A stretch of 64,000 bases of DNA from Paenarthrobacter sp. GOM3 (GTDB lineage Bacteria; Actinomycetota; Actinomycetes; Actinomycetales; Micrococcaceae): the NCBI RefSeq assembly GCF_018215265.2, contig NZ_CP136562.1, forward strand, positions 1,302,001 through 1,366,000, given 5' to 3'. Under the pieces are notes generated by a model. It did no database searches and was not told where the DNA came from. It saw only the letters and a list, made by a program, of their open reading frames with translations. The translations under genes and the position numbers were made by a program. Below, piece by piece: positions 49,341 to 57,790 of this stretch; within the stretch, counting starts at the first letter, position 1, and every line of letters begins with the position of its first letter.

Positions 49341-49408
49341 ACCTTACGGTTGCGTTGCGATCTGGTCGCAGGCGGGGTGGCTCCGCGTGTCTGCGTCATG
49401 CCGGGCGG

Positions 49409-49414
49409 TAGGCT
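49409..49414 (+). promoter_or_regulatory. Likely -10 box for the DUF1461 gene
   Basis: TAGGCT; start near 49421, leader about 58 bases. Confidence 0.4.
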
Positions 49415-49479
49415 CGAATGCAGACAAGAGAGCCGGCAGTCCCCAACCGCCGGTGCATGCCTACGGAAGTGAACCCGCT

Positions 49480-50673
49480 GTGAGCGACAAGAGCCCAAAA
49501 CCACAAGAGCCTGACACGGACGTCCCTGAGGACCCCAACGAACCGGCATTCGACTGGATGAAGCCAAAGACGTCCGCCGGTGCTTCTGCAGCGACCTCCG
49601 AAACCACGGCAGCCCCCACTCCCAACGATGCCCAGCCGGCGCACGCTACCACCACGGGCCCCACTCCCACCGCCTCAGCAAGCACGGGCCAGCCCGGGAG
49701 CCGCGCCGACCGGAAGGCTGCCGAAGCGGCCGACGCCGAGCCTGAACCGCCGCTTTTCGCCGACACGCTTGCGGGTACGTCAGCGGATAAGGAGCCGTCG
49801 CACTATTCGGAACCTTTGCCGACGTCGGCCCTCCATGTCCGTCCCTCCGAAGACGAAGTAGCCCGGCGCAATGCTGAACGCGAGCAGGCGGCGAAGGTCA
49901 AGCCTGTGGGTCCCCGGATCTTCCAGGTGTTGTTGGCGGTCTTCTACCCTGTGATCCTCCTGGTGCTCGCTGTCAGGGCCGTGACCAGCCCGCTGTTCCT
50001 GTGGGTGGAGTACAACCGCCCCGGATTCCCTGGCGATGGCTACGGTTTCAGCACCGATGACCGCATGACCTATGGTTCATATGCCGTGGACTACCTCAGC
50101 AACTGGGCCGGTCCGCGGTACTTGGGAGGCCTGGTGAACCAGGACGGGACCAAGCTGTTCAAGGACAGCGAAGTGGCCCACATGGCTGATGTGAAAGTGG
50201 TCATCCTGACCTCCTTCGCGGCTGGTCTGTTGCTGCTCATCCTCAGCATCATCGGCATCCTGTACCTGCGCAAGCGAAGCAATGGCGGGATCCGCCGGGG
50301 CCTGTTCGCCGGATCCATCGTCACGTTGGTCATCATCATCGGCCTCGCCGTCCTGGCCGCGTTGAGCTGGCAGCAGTTCTTCACCGAGTTCCACAGGATC
50401 TTCTTCGCCAACGGGACGTGGACATTCTCCCTGGATGACACCCTTATCCGACTCTTCCCAGGACAGTTCTGGGTCGATGCCGGGATCGTCATCGGCGCCC
50501 TGGTGTTCCTGGTGGCGACGCTGACGTTCATCCTGACGTGGCCCACCAAGCGGCGTCGCGCAGGCACCGCGCCCTCACCCGCTGATGACAACCCGGAAAC
50601 GATCACGGAGGCAGCGGACGACGATTCCGAAGCTGTTGACGTTCGTGAGAACGCGAACGGCTCTGCCCGCTAA
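49480..50673 (+). CDS. TIGR01906/DUF1461 family integral membrane protein
   Basis: A 397-residue protein with a ~150-residue disordered N-terminus rich in Pro, Ala, Thr and acidic residues, then four to five membrane helices with the DUF1461-like YNRPGFPGDGYGFSTDDR and YAVDYLSNWAG segments between helices 1 and 2, and an acidic tail. Function unknown. Start GTG at 49480 after GGAAGTGA; the frame opens upstream at 49387. Ends in a strong terminator. Confidence 0.85.
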   Translation: MSDKSPKPQEPDTDVPEDPNEPAFDWMKPKTSAGASAATSETTAAPTPNDAQPAHATTTGPTPTASASTGQPGSRADRKAAEAADAEPEPPLFADTLAGTSADKEPSHYSEPLPTSALHVRPSEDEVARRNAEREQAAKVKPVGPRIFQVLLAVFYPVILLVLAVRAVTSPLFLWVEYNRPGFPGDGYGFSTDDRMTYGSYAVDYLSNWAGPRYLGGLVNQDGTKLFKDSEVAHMADVKVVILTSFAAGLLLLILSIIGILYLRKRSNGGIRRGLFAGSIVTLVIIIGLAVLAALSWQQFFTEFHRIFFANGTWTFSLDDTLIRLFPGQFWVDAGIVIGALVFLVATLTFILTWPTKRRRAGTAPSPADDNPETITEAADDDSEAVDVRENANGSAR

Positions 50674-50681
50674 GCCACACG

Positions 50682-50710
50682 AAAACGGACCCCGGTTGGG
50701 GTCCGTTTTT
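50682..50710 (+). terminator. Terminator after the DUF1461 gene
   Basis: ACGGACCCC with GGGGTCCGT (9-base arms, 4-base loop) followed by TTTTT and preceded by AAAA, so it may act in both directions, also for the convergent acyl-CoA synthetase gene. Confidence 0.9.
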
Positions 50711-50741
50711 CGTTGTCCTCTGGCGGCCTGGCCCGCGCCCC

Positions 50742-52571
50742 CTACTTTCTGTAGAGCGTCTCCACGATGGGCGCGAAGTCGCTGACGACGGCGGCTCGCT
50801 TGAGCTTCAACGATGGAGTCAGGTGTCCGGACTCAACGCTGAGCTCGGCTTTGATGAAGGCAAACTTCCGGATGGACTCAGCTTCGGAGACGAGCTTGTT
50901 CGCCTCGTCCACGGCGGACTGAACAGCGGCCTGCACCCGGCTGTCCCCAGCCGCTTCCTCGACGGAGAGGGACACCTTGTTCACGGCACACCAGTCGGCG
51001 AGCCCTTCAGGATCCAGGCTCACCAGTGCTGCGACAAACGGCCTGCCGTCGCCCACTACCACTGCCTGGCCCACCAATGGGTGTTCGCGGAGTTTCTCCT
51101 CCAAGGGAGCCGGAGCCACGTTCTTCCCGCCGGCCGTGACCAGGAGGTCCTTTTTCCGTCCCGTGATGGTCAGGAAGCCGTCCTCGTCCAGTTCGCCGAG
51201 ATCGCCCGTCCGGAAGAACCCGTCCACGAAGGCTTCGGCAGTGGCAACGGGATTACCGTGGTAGCCCTTGAACACACCGATTCCCTTGACCAGGATCTCG
51301 CCGTCCGCTGCCACCCTCACGGTGGTCCCGGGCAAGGGAATCCCCACCGTGCCGATCCTGGTCATGCTGGGCGTATTGACCGTGCACGGTGCAGTGGTCT
51401 CGGTCAGGCCGTACCCTTCCAGCACGGGGACGCCTGCGCCGTGGAAGAAGTGGTTCTCGCGCAGGCTCAGGGGACTGGCGCCGGACACCGTGTAACCCAC
51501 CTGGCCGCCGAATACCTCACGGACCTTCGGGTAGAGGAGCTTGTCGAAGGTGCTGTGCTTGAGGTTCAGGAGCCAACCCGGACCTGGCCCCTTGCCGCGC
51601 GAGGCGAGGTCCACCGCCGTCGAATATTCAACAGCGGTTGCCGAAGCCGCGGAGAAGAGTGCGGACTTGCCGCTCATGGCAGCTTTGTGCCCTGCACCGG
51701 CGTAGACCTTCTCGAAGATGCGGGGGACCGCCAGCAAGAACGTGGGCTTGAAGGTACCGAGGTCGGCCATGAGCCCGCTGGCGCCGGCGCTGTGCCCCAG
51801 GGTGATGCCCGCCGTGAGGCAGACCACCTGGACAGCCCGTGCGAGGATATGGGCCAACGGCAGGAACATCAACGTCCTGGCGCCTTGCTGCATCAACAAT
51901 TCGGGAAGGAAAGGGATCACGTTGCGTGCCACCAGGACAAAGTTGCCGTGGGTGATCTCGCAGCCCTTCGGCTTGCCCGTGGTTCCGGAGGTATAGACGA
52001 TGGAGGCGACGTCGGCGAGCGTTGCGGCGCTGCGCTGCCGCTCCAGCTCGGCGTCCATAATTCCGACGCCGACGGCGGACACGCTGGTCAGGTTGGGGGC
52101 GTCGCCGTCGTGCTCCATCCGCACAATCGTGACGGGGTCGTCTCCCAGGGACGGCGATTTGTCCACCAGGGCGTGGACCAGGCTGGCTTTGCCTGCGTCC
52201 TCCACAAAGATCCGTCGTGCCCCGGAATCGGCCAGAATCCATTCGATCTGGCTGGCAGAGGACGTCTCGTATATAGGCACGGTAACCCCGCCGGCCATCC
52301 AAATGGCAAAGTCCACCAGTGTCCACTCGAAGCTTGACCGCGAGAGTACAGCCACAGGGTCGCCGGGGTTCAGGCCGCCGGCGATCAGCCCCTTGGCCAG
52401 TGCCGTGACGTCGGCGAGGAACCTGGCTGCTGACACGTTCAGCCAGCCATTGGGAGTGTTGTGGGCGTAGAGGATGCCGAATGGATCCTTGGCACAGCGT
52501 TCCAGGAGGAGGTCCGTCACGTTGGTGTTGGGGTCGGCCTCCACCAGAAGCTCCGTGCTTGCTTCCCTCAC
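50742..52571 (-). CDS. Long-chain acyl-CoA synthetase (AMP-forming, FadD15-like)
   Basis: A 609-residue AMP-binding ligase that activates fatty acids to acyl-CoA through an acyl-adenylate. The P-loop YTSGTTGKPKGCEITHGN (~residues 193-210), the GYGLTETTAP motif and the FRTGDLGELDEDGFLTITGRKKD hinge region are complete. Length and sequence fit the bacterial long-chain FadD15/FACL group. GTG at 52571 follows GGAGG by 7 bases; 10 bases separate it from pmt, so the two form an operon. Confidence 0.94.
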   Translation of the reverse strand: MREASTELLVEADPNTNVTDLLLERCAKDPFGILYAHNTPNGWLNVSAARFLADVTALAKGLIAGGLNPGDPVAVLSRSSFEWTLVDFAIWMAGGVTVPIYETSSASQIEWILADSGARRIFVEDAGKASLVHALVDKSPSLGDDPVTIVRMEHDGDAPNLTSVSAVGVGIMDAELERQRSAATLADVASIVYTSGTTGKPKGCEITHGNFVLVARNVIPFLPELLMQQGARTLMFLPLAHILARAVQVVCLTAGITLGHSAGASGLMADLGTFKPTFLLAVPRIFEKVYAGAGHKAAMSGKSALFSAASATAVEYSTAVDLASRGKGPGPGWLLNLKHSTFDKLLYPKVREVFGGQVGYTVSGASPLSLRENHFFHGAGVPVLEGYGLTETTAPCTVNTPSMTRIGTVGIPLPGTTVRVAADGEILVKGIGVFKGYHGNPVATAEAFVDGFFRTGDLGELDEDGFLTITGRKKDLLVTAGGKNVAPAPLEEKLREHPLVGQAVVVGDGRPFVAALVSLDPEGLADWCAVNKVSLSVEEAAGDSRVQAAVQSAVDEANKLVSEAESIRKFAFIKAELSVESGHLTPSLKLKRAAVVSDFAPIVETLYRK

Positions 52572-52581
52572 TTTTTGCCTC

Positions 52582-54402
52582 CTAAATCCACGACGGCATC
52601 CACATTCTCATCCGCCACTCCTGGTAGCTGATCACCTCGGCAGTCAGCACCGGGTAGAAGAACGCGGTTGCAAGGACTGCCAACACCAACACCAAACCCA
52701 CAACGTAGAGCCCCGATCGCCTCCGCCATGGAGGGTCGCTGCTGCGCCCCAGAACCAAACCAAGCACATAGGCCAAGGCCAGGACCAAGAACGGCTCGAA
52801 TGACACCGCATAAAAGATGAACATGGTGCGTTCCGGGTACATGAACCAGGGCAGGTAACCGGCTGCCACTCCGGCAAGGATGGCTCCCGCGCGCCAGTCC
52901 CGGCGTCCGGCCCACCAGAACAGCAGGATGACCAAGGCGATGGTTCCACCCCACCAAACCACCGGGTTCCCCACGGGGAGGATGGCCGAGGAACAGGTTT
53001 CCACGACGCAGCCGGCGGTGCCCTGCTTGGGTGACTGGTAGTAGAAAGACGTAGGCCGCCCCATGACCAGCCACGTCCACGGGCTCGACTCGTAGGGGTG
53101 GTCGGCGCTGAGGCCCTGGTGGAACTTGTACGCCTCCAGGTGGTAGTGCGCCAGGGACCGGACGGAGTTCGGCAACCAATCCCAGCCAGGGGCGGGATTG
53201 GTTGCTGCCCACTGGCGGTAGTAGGCGTCCTTGGACAGGAACCATCCCGTCCATGTGGCCACATAGGTGATAGCAGCGACCGGGATGATGGTCGCAAAAG
53301 CAGGCAGGCCGTCCTTGATGATCCCGGCGCTGAACCAATTGCGGATACCGGCGATACGGCGGGCGCTCATGTCCCAAAGGACCGTCATCAGGCCGAAGGC
53401 GGCAACGAAGAAAAGGGCCGACCATTTGGTGCCCACCGCCAAGCCAAGGCACAAGCCGGCGACGAGCCGCCACCAGCGCAGTCCCAGCCAAGGGCCAGCG
53501 ACGAGTTGGGTGGGTGTTGGCATACGGCCCGGCGAAGCAGCCGCCTGGGCGGCGAGCCGTGCAGCCAGCCGGCGGCGGCCGTCGTCGCGGTCCAACAGCA
53601 GGGCGCCGAAAGCGGCGAGGATCCAGAACGCCAGGAAGATGTCCAGGAGTGAGGTCCGCGAGAGAACCAGGTGGTGGCCGTCGATCGCAAGAAGAAGTCC
53701 GGCAACGGCGCCCAGGGTGTGGGACCGGAAGAGCTTCAGAGCTATGAGCGAGACGAGGAACACCGTCAGCGTGCCCGTCAGCGCCGCGCTGAACCGCCAG
53801 CCGAACGGATTGTCGCCGCCGAAGAGCCACATCCCAAACGCGATCATCCATTTGCCCACAGGTGGGTGGACCACGTATTCGGGAGTGTTGAGCAGGACAT
53901 TCGGGTTGCCGGCATTGAAGGAGTCGTTGGCCTGGGCCGGCCAGCTGCGCTCGTAGCCGCTCACCAAGTAGGAGTAGGCGTCCTTGACGTAATACGTTTC
54001 GTCGAAAACCAGGCTATGCGGCTCGCCGAGGCGGAAGAAGCGCAGGATTCCGCCCAGTACCGCCGTGATGGTCGGGATCAGCCAGAACCACAAACGCAAC
54101 GACGCCGGGTAGTCGCGCCAGCTCTGCACCTCGCCGATGAGCCGGGCCCGCAGGGCGGTGGCGGTGAAGGCCTCAGCCGGCCGGGCTATCCACTTGTGGC
54201 GTTCCAACCCGCGGCCAGGCAAGGGAGCGCTTGGGCCTCGCGGGGCGGACGCTTTTGGCCCGTCATGGGCCGGCGCTCCGGCGTGGCCCGCAGTGCCTGG
54301 CTGCGCAGGCATCCCGTGGGCCGCTGTGCCGTTTGTTTCGGCGGTCGCGGAAGACGCCTCGGGAGTGCCGGAAGCTGTGGCAGGAACGGGCGACTGGTTC
54401 AC
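52582..54402 (-). CDS. pmt: Polyprenyl-phosphate-mannose-protein mannosyltransferase (Pmt)
   Basis: A 606-residue GT39 membrane enzyme that O-mannosylates secreted proteins using polyprenyl-phosphate mannose. The catalytic Asp-Glu pair (134-135) is in LVFDETYYVKDAYSYL in the first outer loop; about eleven membrane helices follow, with DGHHLVLSRTSLLDI and HPPVGKWMI conserved. The N-terminal ~65 residues are a disordered Pro/Ala/Gly extension. GTG at 54402 has TAGCAT six bases upstream, so leaderless. Divergent from rsmI, as in M. tuberculosis (Rv1002c/Rv1003). Confidence 0.94.
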   Translation of the reverse strand: MNQSPVPATASGTPEASSATAETNGTAAHGMPAQPGTAGHAGAPAHDGPKASAPRGPSAPLPGRGLERHKWIARPAEAFTATALRARLIGEVQSWRDYPASLRLWFWLIPTITAVLGGILRFFRLGEPHSLVFDETYYVKDAYSYLVSGYERSWPAQANDSFNAGNPNVLLNTPEYVVHPPVGKWMIAFGMWLFGGDNPFGWRFSAALTGTLTVFLVSLIALKLFRSHTLGAVAGLLLAIDGHHLVLSRTSLLDIFLAFWILAAFGALLLDRDDGRRRLAARLAAQAAASPGRMPTPTQLVAGPWLGLRWWRLVAGLCLGLAVGTKWSALFFVAAFGLMTVLWDMSARRIAGIRNWFSAGIIKDGLPAFATIIPVAAITYVATWTGWFLSKDAYYRQWAATNPAPGWDWLPNSVRSLAHYHLEAYKFHQGLSADHPYESSPWTWLVMGRPTSFYYQSPKQGTAGCVVETCSSAILPVGNPVVWWGGTIALVILLFWWAGRRDWRAGAILAGVAAGYLPWFMYPERTMFIFYAVSFEPFLVLALAYVLGLVLGRSSDPPWRRRSGLYVVGLVLVLAVLATAFFYPVLTAEVISYQEWRMRMWMPSWI

Positions 54403-54408
54403 CCGCCC

Positions 54409-54414
54409 ATGCTA
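54409..54414 (-). promoter_or_regulatory. -10 box of a probable leaderless pmt transcript
   Basis: TAGCAT, six bases, then GTG at 54402. Confidence 0.6.
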
Positions 54415-54467
54415 CCTTTCCATCCTTATGCCGGCGTTGAGGTGCGGCGTGGGGGGCCGTGCGGCAT

Positions 54468-54473
54468 TAGGCT
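54468..54473 (+). promoter_or_regulatory. -10 box of a probable leaderless rsmI transcript
   Basis: TAGGCT, six bases, then GTG at 54480. With the pmt box this gives back-to-back leaderless promoters in a 77-base gap. Confidence 0.6.
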
Positions 54474-54479
54474 TGGCAG

Positions 54480-55412
54480 GTGGACGAACAACGCAACACC
54501 CCGGACCCGGCTCCTTTCAGCGAAGAAGAAGTGGACGAGGCACCCCTCGCCGATGGTCCACAGTCCAACGGAACCCCGGGCGTTGGCAGGATCGTGTTGG
54601 CAGCGACCCCCATCGGCAATGTGGGCGACGCATCGGCCCGCCTGATTGAGCTCCTTGGGACCTCGGACATCGTCGCAGCGGAGGACACCCGCCGCCTGCA
54701 CCGGCTGGTGACAGCACTGGGCGTGGAGGTTACCGGCCGGGTCATCAGTTACCACGAGCACAACGAGGTGGCCAAGACCGGCGAACTCCTGGACCACGTA
54801 CGTGCAGGCAAGACCATCCTCATGGTCAGCGACGCAGGCATGCCGGCGGTCTCGGATCCCGGCTTCCGCCTGGTTGAAGGAGCAGTCGCGGCCGGACTTA
54901 CCGTCACCGCGGTTCCCGGCCCCTCCGCAGTGCTCACCGCGCTGGCCCTCTCCGGCTTGCCCACTGACCGGTTCTGCTTCGAAGGATTCCTGCCGCGCAA
55001 GTCGGGGGAGCGGAACTCCCGCCTGGTGGACCTGGCCGACGAGCGCCGCACCATGGTCTTTTTCGAGGCCCCGCACCGGCTCGAAGTAATGCTCCGGGCG
55101 TTGCATGAGCGCTTCGGCGCCGACCGTCGTGCAGCCGTCTGCCGGGAACTGACCAAGACGTACGAAGAAGTCATCCGCGGCAGTCTCCGTGAACTCCTGG
55201 AATGGGCCGAAAACAACGAGGTCCGCGGCGAAATCGCCGTGGTTGTCGGTGGTGCGCCTGAACAGGAACCCGGCAAGCCGGAGGACCACGTCGCAGCCGT
55301 CAACCAGCTCATTTCCCAGGGTATCCGCCTGAAGGAAGCCGTCGCAGCGGTGGCTGAGGATGCCCGCGTCAGCAAACGGGAACTGTACTCGGCGGTCCTG
55401 GCAGCCCGCTGA
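54480..55412 (+). CDS. rsmI: 16S rRNA (cytidine(1402)-2'-O)-methyltransferase RsmI
   Basis: A 310-residue SAM-dependent enzyme that methylates the ribose of C1402 in 16S rRNA. Family motifs are ATPIGNVGDASARLIELL, AAEDTRRL, MVSDAGMPAVSDPG, VPGPSAVLTALALSGLP and FEGFLPRKSGER. The first ~35 residues are an acidic extension not needed for the fold. In M. tuberculosis metG (Rv1007c) lies between rsmI and tatD; here that interval holds gabD and a transglutaminase operon instead. Confidence 0.95.
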   Translation: MDEQRNTPDPAPFSEEEVDEAPLADGPQSNGTPGVGRIVLAATPIGNVGDASARLIELLGTSDIVAAEDTRRLHRLVTALGVEVTGRVISYHEHNEVAKTGELLDHVRAGKTILMVSDAGMPAVSDPGFRLVEGAVAAGLTVTAVPGPSAVLTALALSGLPTDRFCFEGFLPRKSGERNSRLVDLADERRTMVFFEAPHRLEVMLRALHERFGADRRAAVCRELTKTYEEVIRGSLRELLEWAENNEVRGEIAVVVGGAPEQEPGKPEDHVAAVNQLISQGIRLKEAVAAVAEDARVSKRELYSAVLAAR

Positions 55413-55419
55413 TCGTTGC

Positions 55420-55433
55420 TGTGCAGCTGCACA
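55420..55433. promoter_or_regulatory. 14-base palindrome upstream of gabD
   Basis: TGTGCAGCTGCACA, a perfect palindrome 140 bases before the gabD start and just after the rsmI stop. It could be an operator; no T run supports a terminator. Confidence 0.35.
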
Positions 55434-55572
55434 AATAGGCGTCCGCTTGGCAGTGCGCGAAGGCGTAGACACTCCTTCCGGCTGGGCAGTACCGTGGCAG
55501 TAATTCAAGCCACTTCTGGCAAGGAACCCTAGTGGTGCAACACTCCAAAGCACCCAAGACGAAGGAGTCGCC

Positions 55573-57054
55573 ATGACTGTCACGGTTGAACGCGAAAGCG
55601 AACTGCTGGCTTCCGTTCCCACCGGCCTGCTGATCAACGGTCAGTGGCGCCCGGCAGGATCCGGTAAGACCTTTGATGTTGAGGACCCCGCCACGGGCAA
55701 GGTCCTGCTCAGCATCTCCGACGCCGGTGCTGAGGATGGCGCCGCGGCCCTCGACGCCGCTGCTGCCGCCCAGGCTGATTGGGCCCGCACCGCCCCGCGC
55801 GAACGCGGCGAGATCCTGCGCCGTGCCTTTGAGCTCGTGACCGAGCGCGCCGAAGACTTCGCACTCCTGATGACCCTGGAAATGGGTAAGCCCCTGGCCG
55901 AAGCCCGCGGCGAAGTCACCTACGGCGCAGAATTCCTGCGCTGGTTCTCCGAGGAAGCCGTCCGTGTCTCCGGCCGCTACTCCGCAGCACCGGACGGTAA
56001 GAACCGCCTGCTCGTGCAGAAGAAGCCGGTGGGCCCCTGCTTGCTGATCACCCCGTGGAACTTCCCACTGGCCATGGCCACCCGCAAGGTAGCCCCCGCC
56101 GTCGCCGCTGGCTGCACCATGGTCCTCAAGCCGGCCAACCTCACCCCGCTGACCAGCCTGCTGTTCGCGCAGGTCATGCAGGAGGCCGGCCTCCCCGCTG
56201 GTGTCCTGAACGTCATCCAGACTTCCACGGCGGGCGCCGTTACCGGCCCGCTGATCAAGGACGACCGGCTCCGCAAGATCTCCTTCACCGGGTCCACGCC
56301 GGTGGGCCAGGCCCTCATCCGCGAAGCCGCGGACAAGGTCCTGCGCACGTCCATGGAACTCGGCGGCAACGCACCGTTCGTGGTCTTCGAGGACGCCGAC
56401 CTGGACAAGGCTGTTGAAGGTGCCATCGCTGCGAAGATGCGCAACATGGGCGAGGCCTGCACCGCAGCCAACCGCTTCATTGTGCACGAGTCCATCGCCG
56501 ACTCCTTCGCGGAGAAGTTCGCCGCCAGGATCGGTGCACTGACCACGGCCCGCGGCACCGAAGCGGAGTCCAAGGTTGGCCCGTTGATCGACGGCAAGGC
56601 CCGCGACGGCGTACACGCCCTGGTCACGGAGGCTGTGGAAGGCGGCGCGGAGGCAGTCACCGGTGGTGCCGCAGTGGACGGTCCTGGTTACTTCTACCAG
56701 CCCACCGTGCTGAAGAACGTCGCCGAGGACGCCCGCATCCTGCGGGAAGAAATCTTCGGGCCGGTTGCCCCGATCATCACGTTCTCCACCGAGGACGACG
56801 CCGTTCGCCTGGCCAACAACACCGAATACGGCCTGGTTGCCTACGTCTTCACCAAGGACCTCAACCGTGGCCTGCGGATCAGCGAACGCCTTGAAACCGG
56901 CATGCTTGGCCTGAACGCCGGTGTCATCTCCAACGCCGCCGCTCCGTTCGGTGGCGTCAAGCAGTCCGGCCTGGGCCGCGAAGGTGGCTCCGAAGGCATC
57001 GAAGAGTACCTCTACACCCAGTACGTAGGTATCGCGGACCCGTACGCCGACTAA
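55573..57054 (+). CDS. gabD: NAD(P)-dependent succinate-semialdehyde dehydrogenase
   Basis: A 493-residue aldehyde dehydrogenase that oxidises succinate semialdehyde to succinate, ending GABA and related degradation. Catalytic Glu262 (MELGGNAP) and Cys296 (GEACTAANR) are in place; ITPWNFPLAMATRKVAPA and the C-terminal FGGVKQSGLGREGG match the GabD group. ATG at 55573 follows AAGGAG by 7 bases. No aminotransferase (gabT) is adjacent, so it may have other aldehyde substrates. Confidence 0.92.
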   Translation: MTVTVERESELLASVPTGLLINGQWRPAGSGKTFDVEDPATGKVLLSISDAGAEDGAAALDAAAAAQADWARTAPRERGEILRRAFELVTERAEDFALLMTLEMGKPLAEARGEVTYGAEFLRWFSEEAVRVSGRYSAAPDGKNRLLVQKKPVGPCLLITPWNFPLAMATRKVAPAVAAGCTMVLKPANLTPLTSLLFAQVMQEAGLPAGVLNVIQTSTAGAVTGPLIKDDRLRKISFTGSTPVGQALIREAADKVLRTSMELGGNAPFVVFEDADLDKAVEGAIAAKMRNMGEACTAANRFIVHESIADSFAEKFAARIGALTTARGTEAESKVGPLIDGKARDGVHALVTEAVEGGAEAVTGGAAVDGPGYFYQPTVLKNVAEDARILREEIFGPVAPIITFSTEDDAVRLANNTEYGLVAYVFTKDLNRGLRISERLETGMLGLNAGVISNAAAPFGGVKQSGLGREGGSEGIEEYLYTQYVGIADPYAD

Positions 57055-57118
57055 TGCTGCTCTTTACACCAAGGAGCCCGGTCCGCCGCTCTCGCAACAA
57101 GAACGGCTGACACATGCA

Positions 57119-57161
57119 GGGGCCCGGCCCCGGAACCACAAGTTCCGGCGTCGGGCCTTTT
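57119..57161 (+). terminator. Terminator after gabD
   Basis: Fourteen-base arms with two mismatches (57122-57135 with 57143-57156) and a 7-base loop, then CTTTT. A T run follows only on the gabD strand. Confidence 0.85.
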
Positions 57162-57205
57162 GCTGTCCTGCGACGAATGGTGGGGTGGCGCTGGATCCGG
57201 CAGCG

Positions 57206-57790
57206 TCAGCGGCGCTCGGGCAGCAGCCCCCGGAGCGCCCGCCACCACCGGGCGGCCGCCCATCCGAGCCACTTTCCGAGTGCCCCAACAGCCCGGAACG
57301 GCGCACCCAGGGCGCGGACCCAGCGGCGCATCATCGACGGCGGCAGCCAGTCCGCGCGGAAGCGGACCAACCACCGTGAGTTGTTCCGCAACGACTCACG
57401 GACGACGGCGATGCGCGTCGCCGCCGGCGCGGCTGCCTCCGCGGGGCGACCATAGCGCTGCCGTTCGAAGTCCGAGGTGAGCGATGCGACTGCGGCGTGC
57501 GCGGCGTCGTCCATCCCGCCCACTTCACCCAAAGCGGGACTCGAGCGGAGCTTGGCGGAGAAGTGCCTGGGCGTCTCGCTGGGCGTTGACGGCACCCCGT
57601 AGTCCGTAGCGAGGTCCTGCAGTTCATCCCAGGCCAACTGCGGTGCCTCATCAACAGAACCGGGTGGGACATCGTGGGCATCGTCCGGGGGTTTCCGGTT
57701 GAGGCGGTGCCTGCGGAGCATTGTCCTGCTCAGCCGGGGCGACCACAGGAAGCCGATCAACAGCAGGACCCCGGCCGCGATGGCAGCCAT
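57206..57790 (-). CDS. Displaced C-terminal part of the transglutaminase protein TgpA (after frameshift)
   Basis: As an open frame this gives 194 residues: a membrane helix (MAAIAAGVLLLIGFLWSP), a basic RRHRLNRK stretch and a DUF4129-like cytoplasmic domain (APQLAWDELQDLATDYGV). This is exactly the C-terminal region expected of TgpA, yet lies one frame away from the gene upstream. There is no ribosome-binding site for the ATG at 57790. The frame stays open upstream and, if joined at the G run at 57854-57860, continues the upstream protein smoothly (VPLPGVDTPATTTASVNPYPA). Confidence 0.7.
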   Translation of the reverse strand: MAAIAAGVLLLIGFLWSPRLSRTMLRRHRLNRKPPDDAHDVPPGSVDEAPQLAWDELQDLATDYGVPSTPSETPRHFSAKLRSSPALGEVGGMDDAAHAAVASLTSDFERQRYGRPAEAAAPAATRIAVVRESLRNNSRWLVRFRADWLPPSMMRRWVRALGAPFRAVGALGKWLGWAAARWWRALRGLLPERR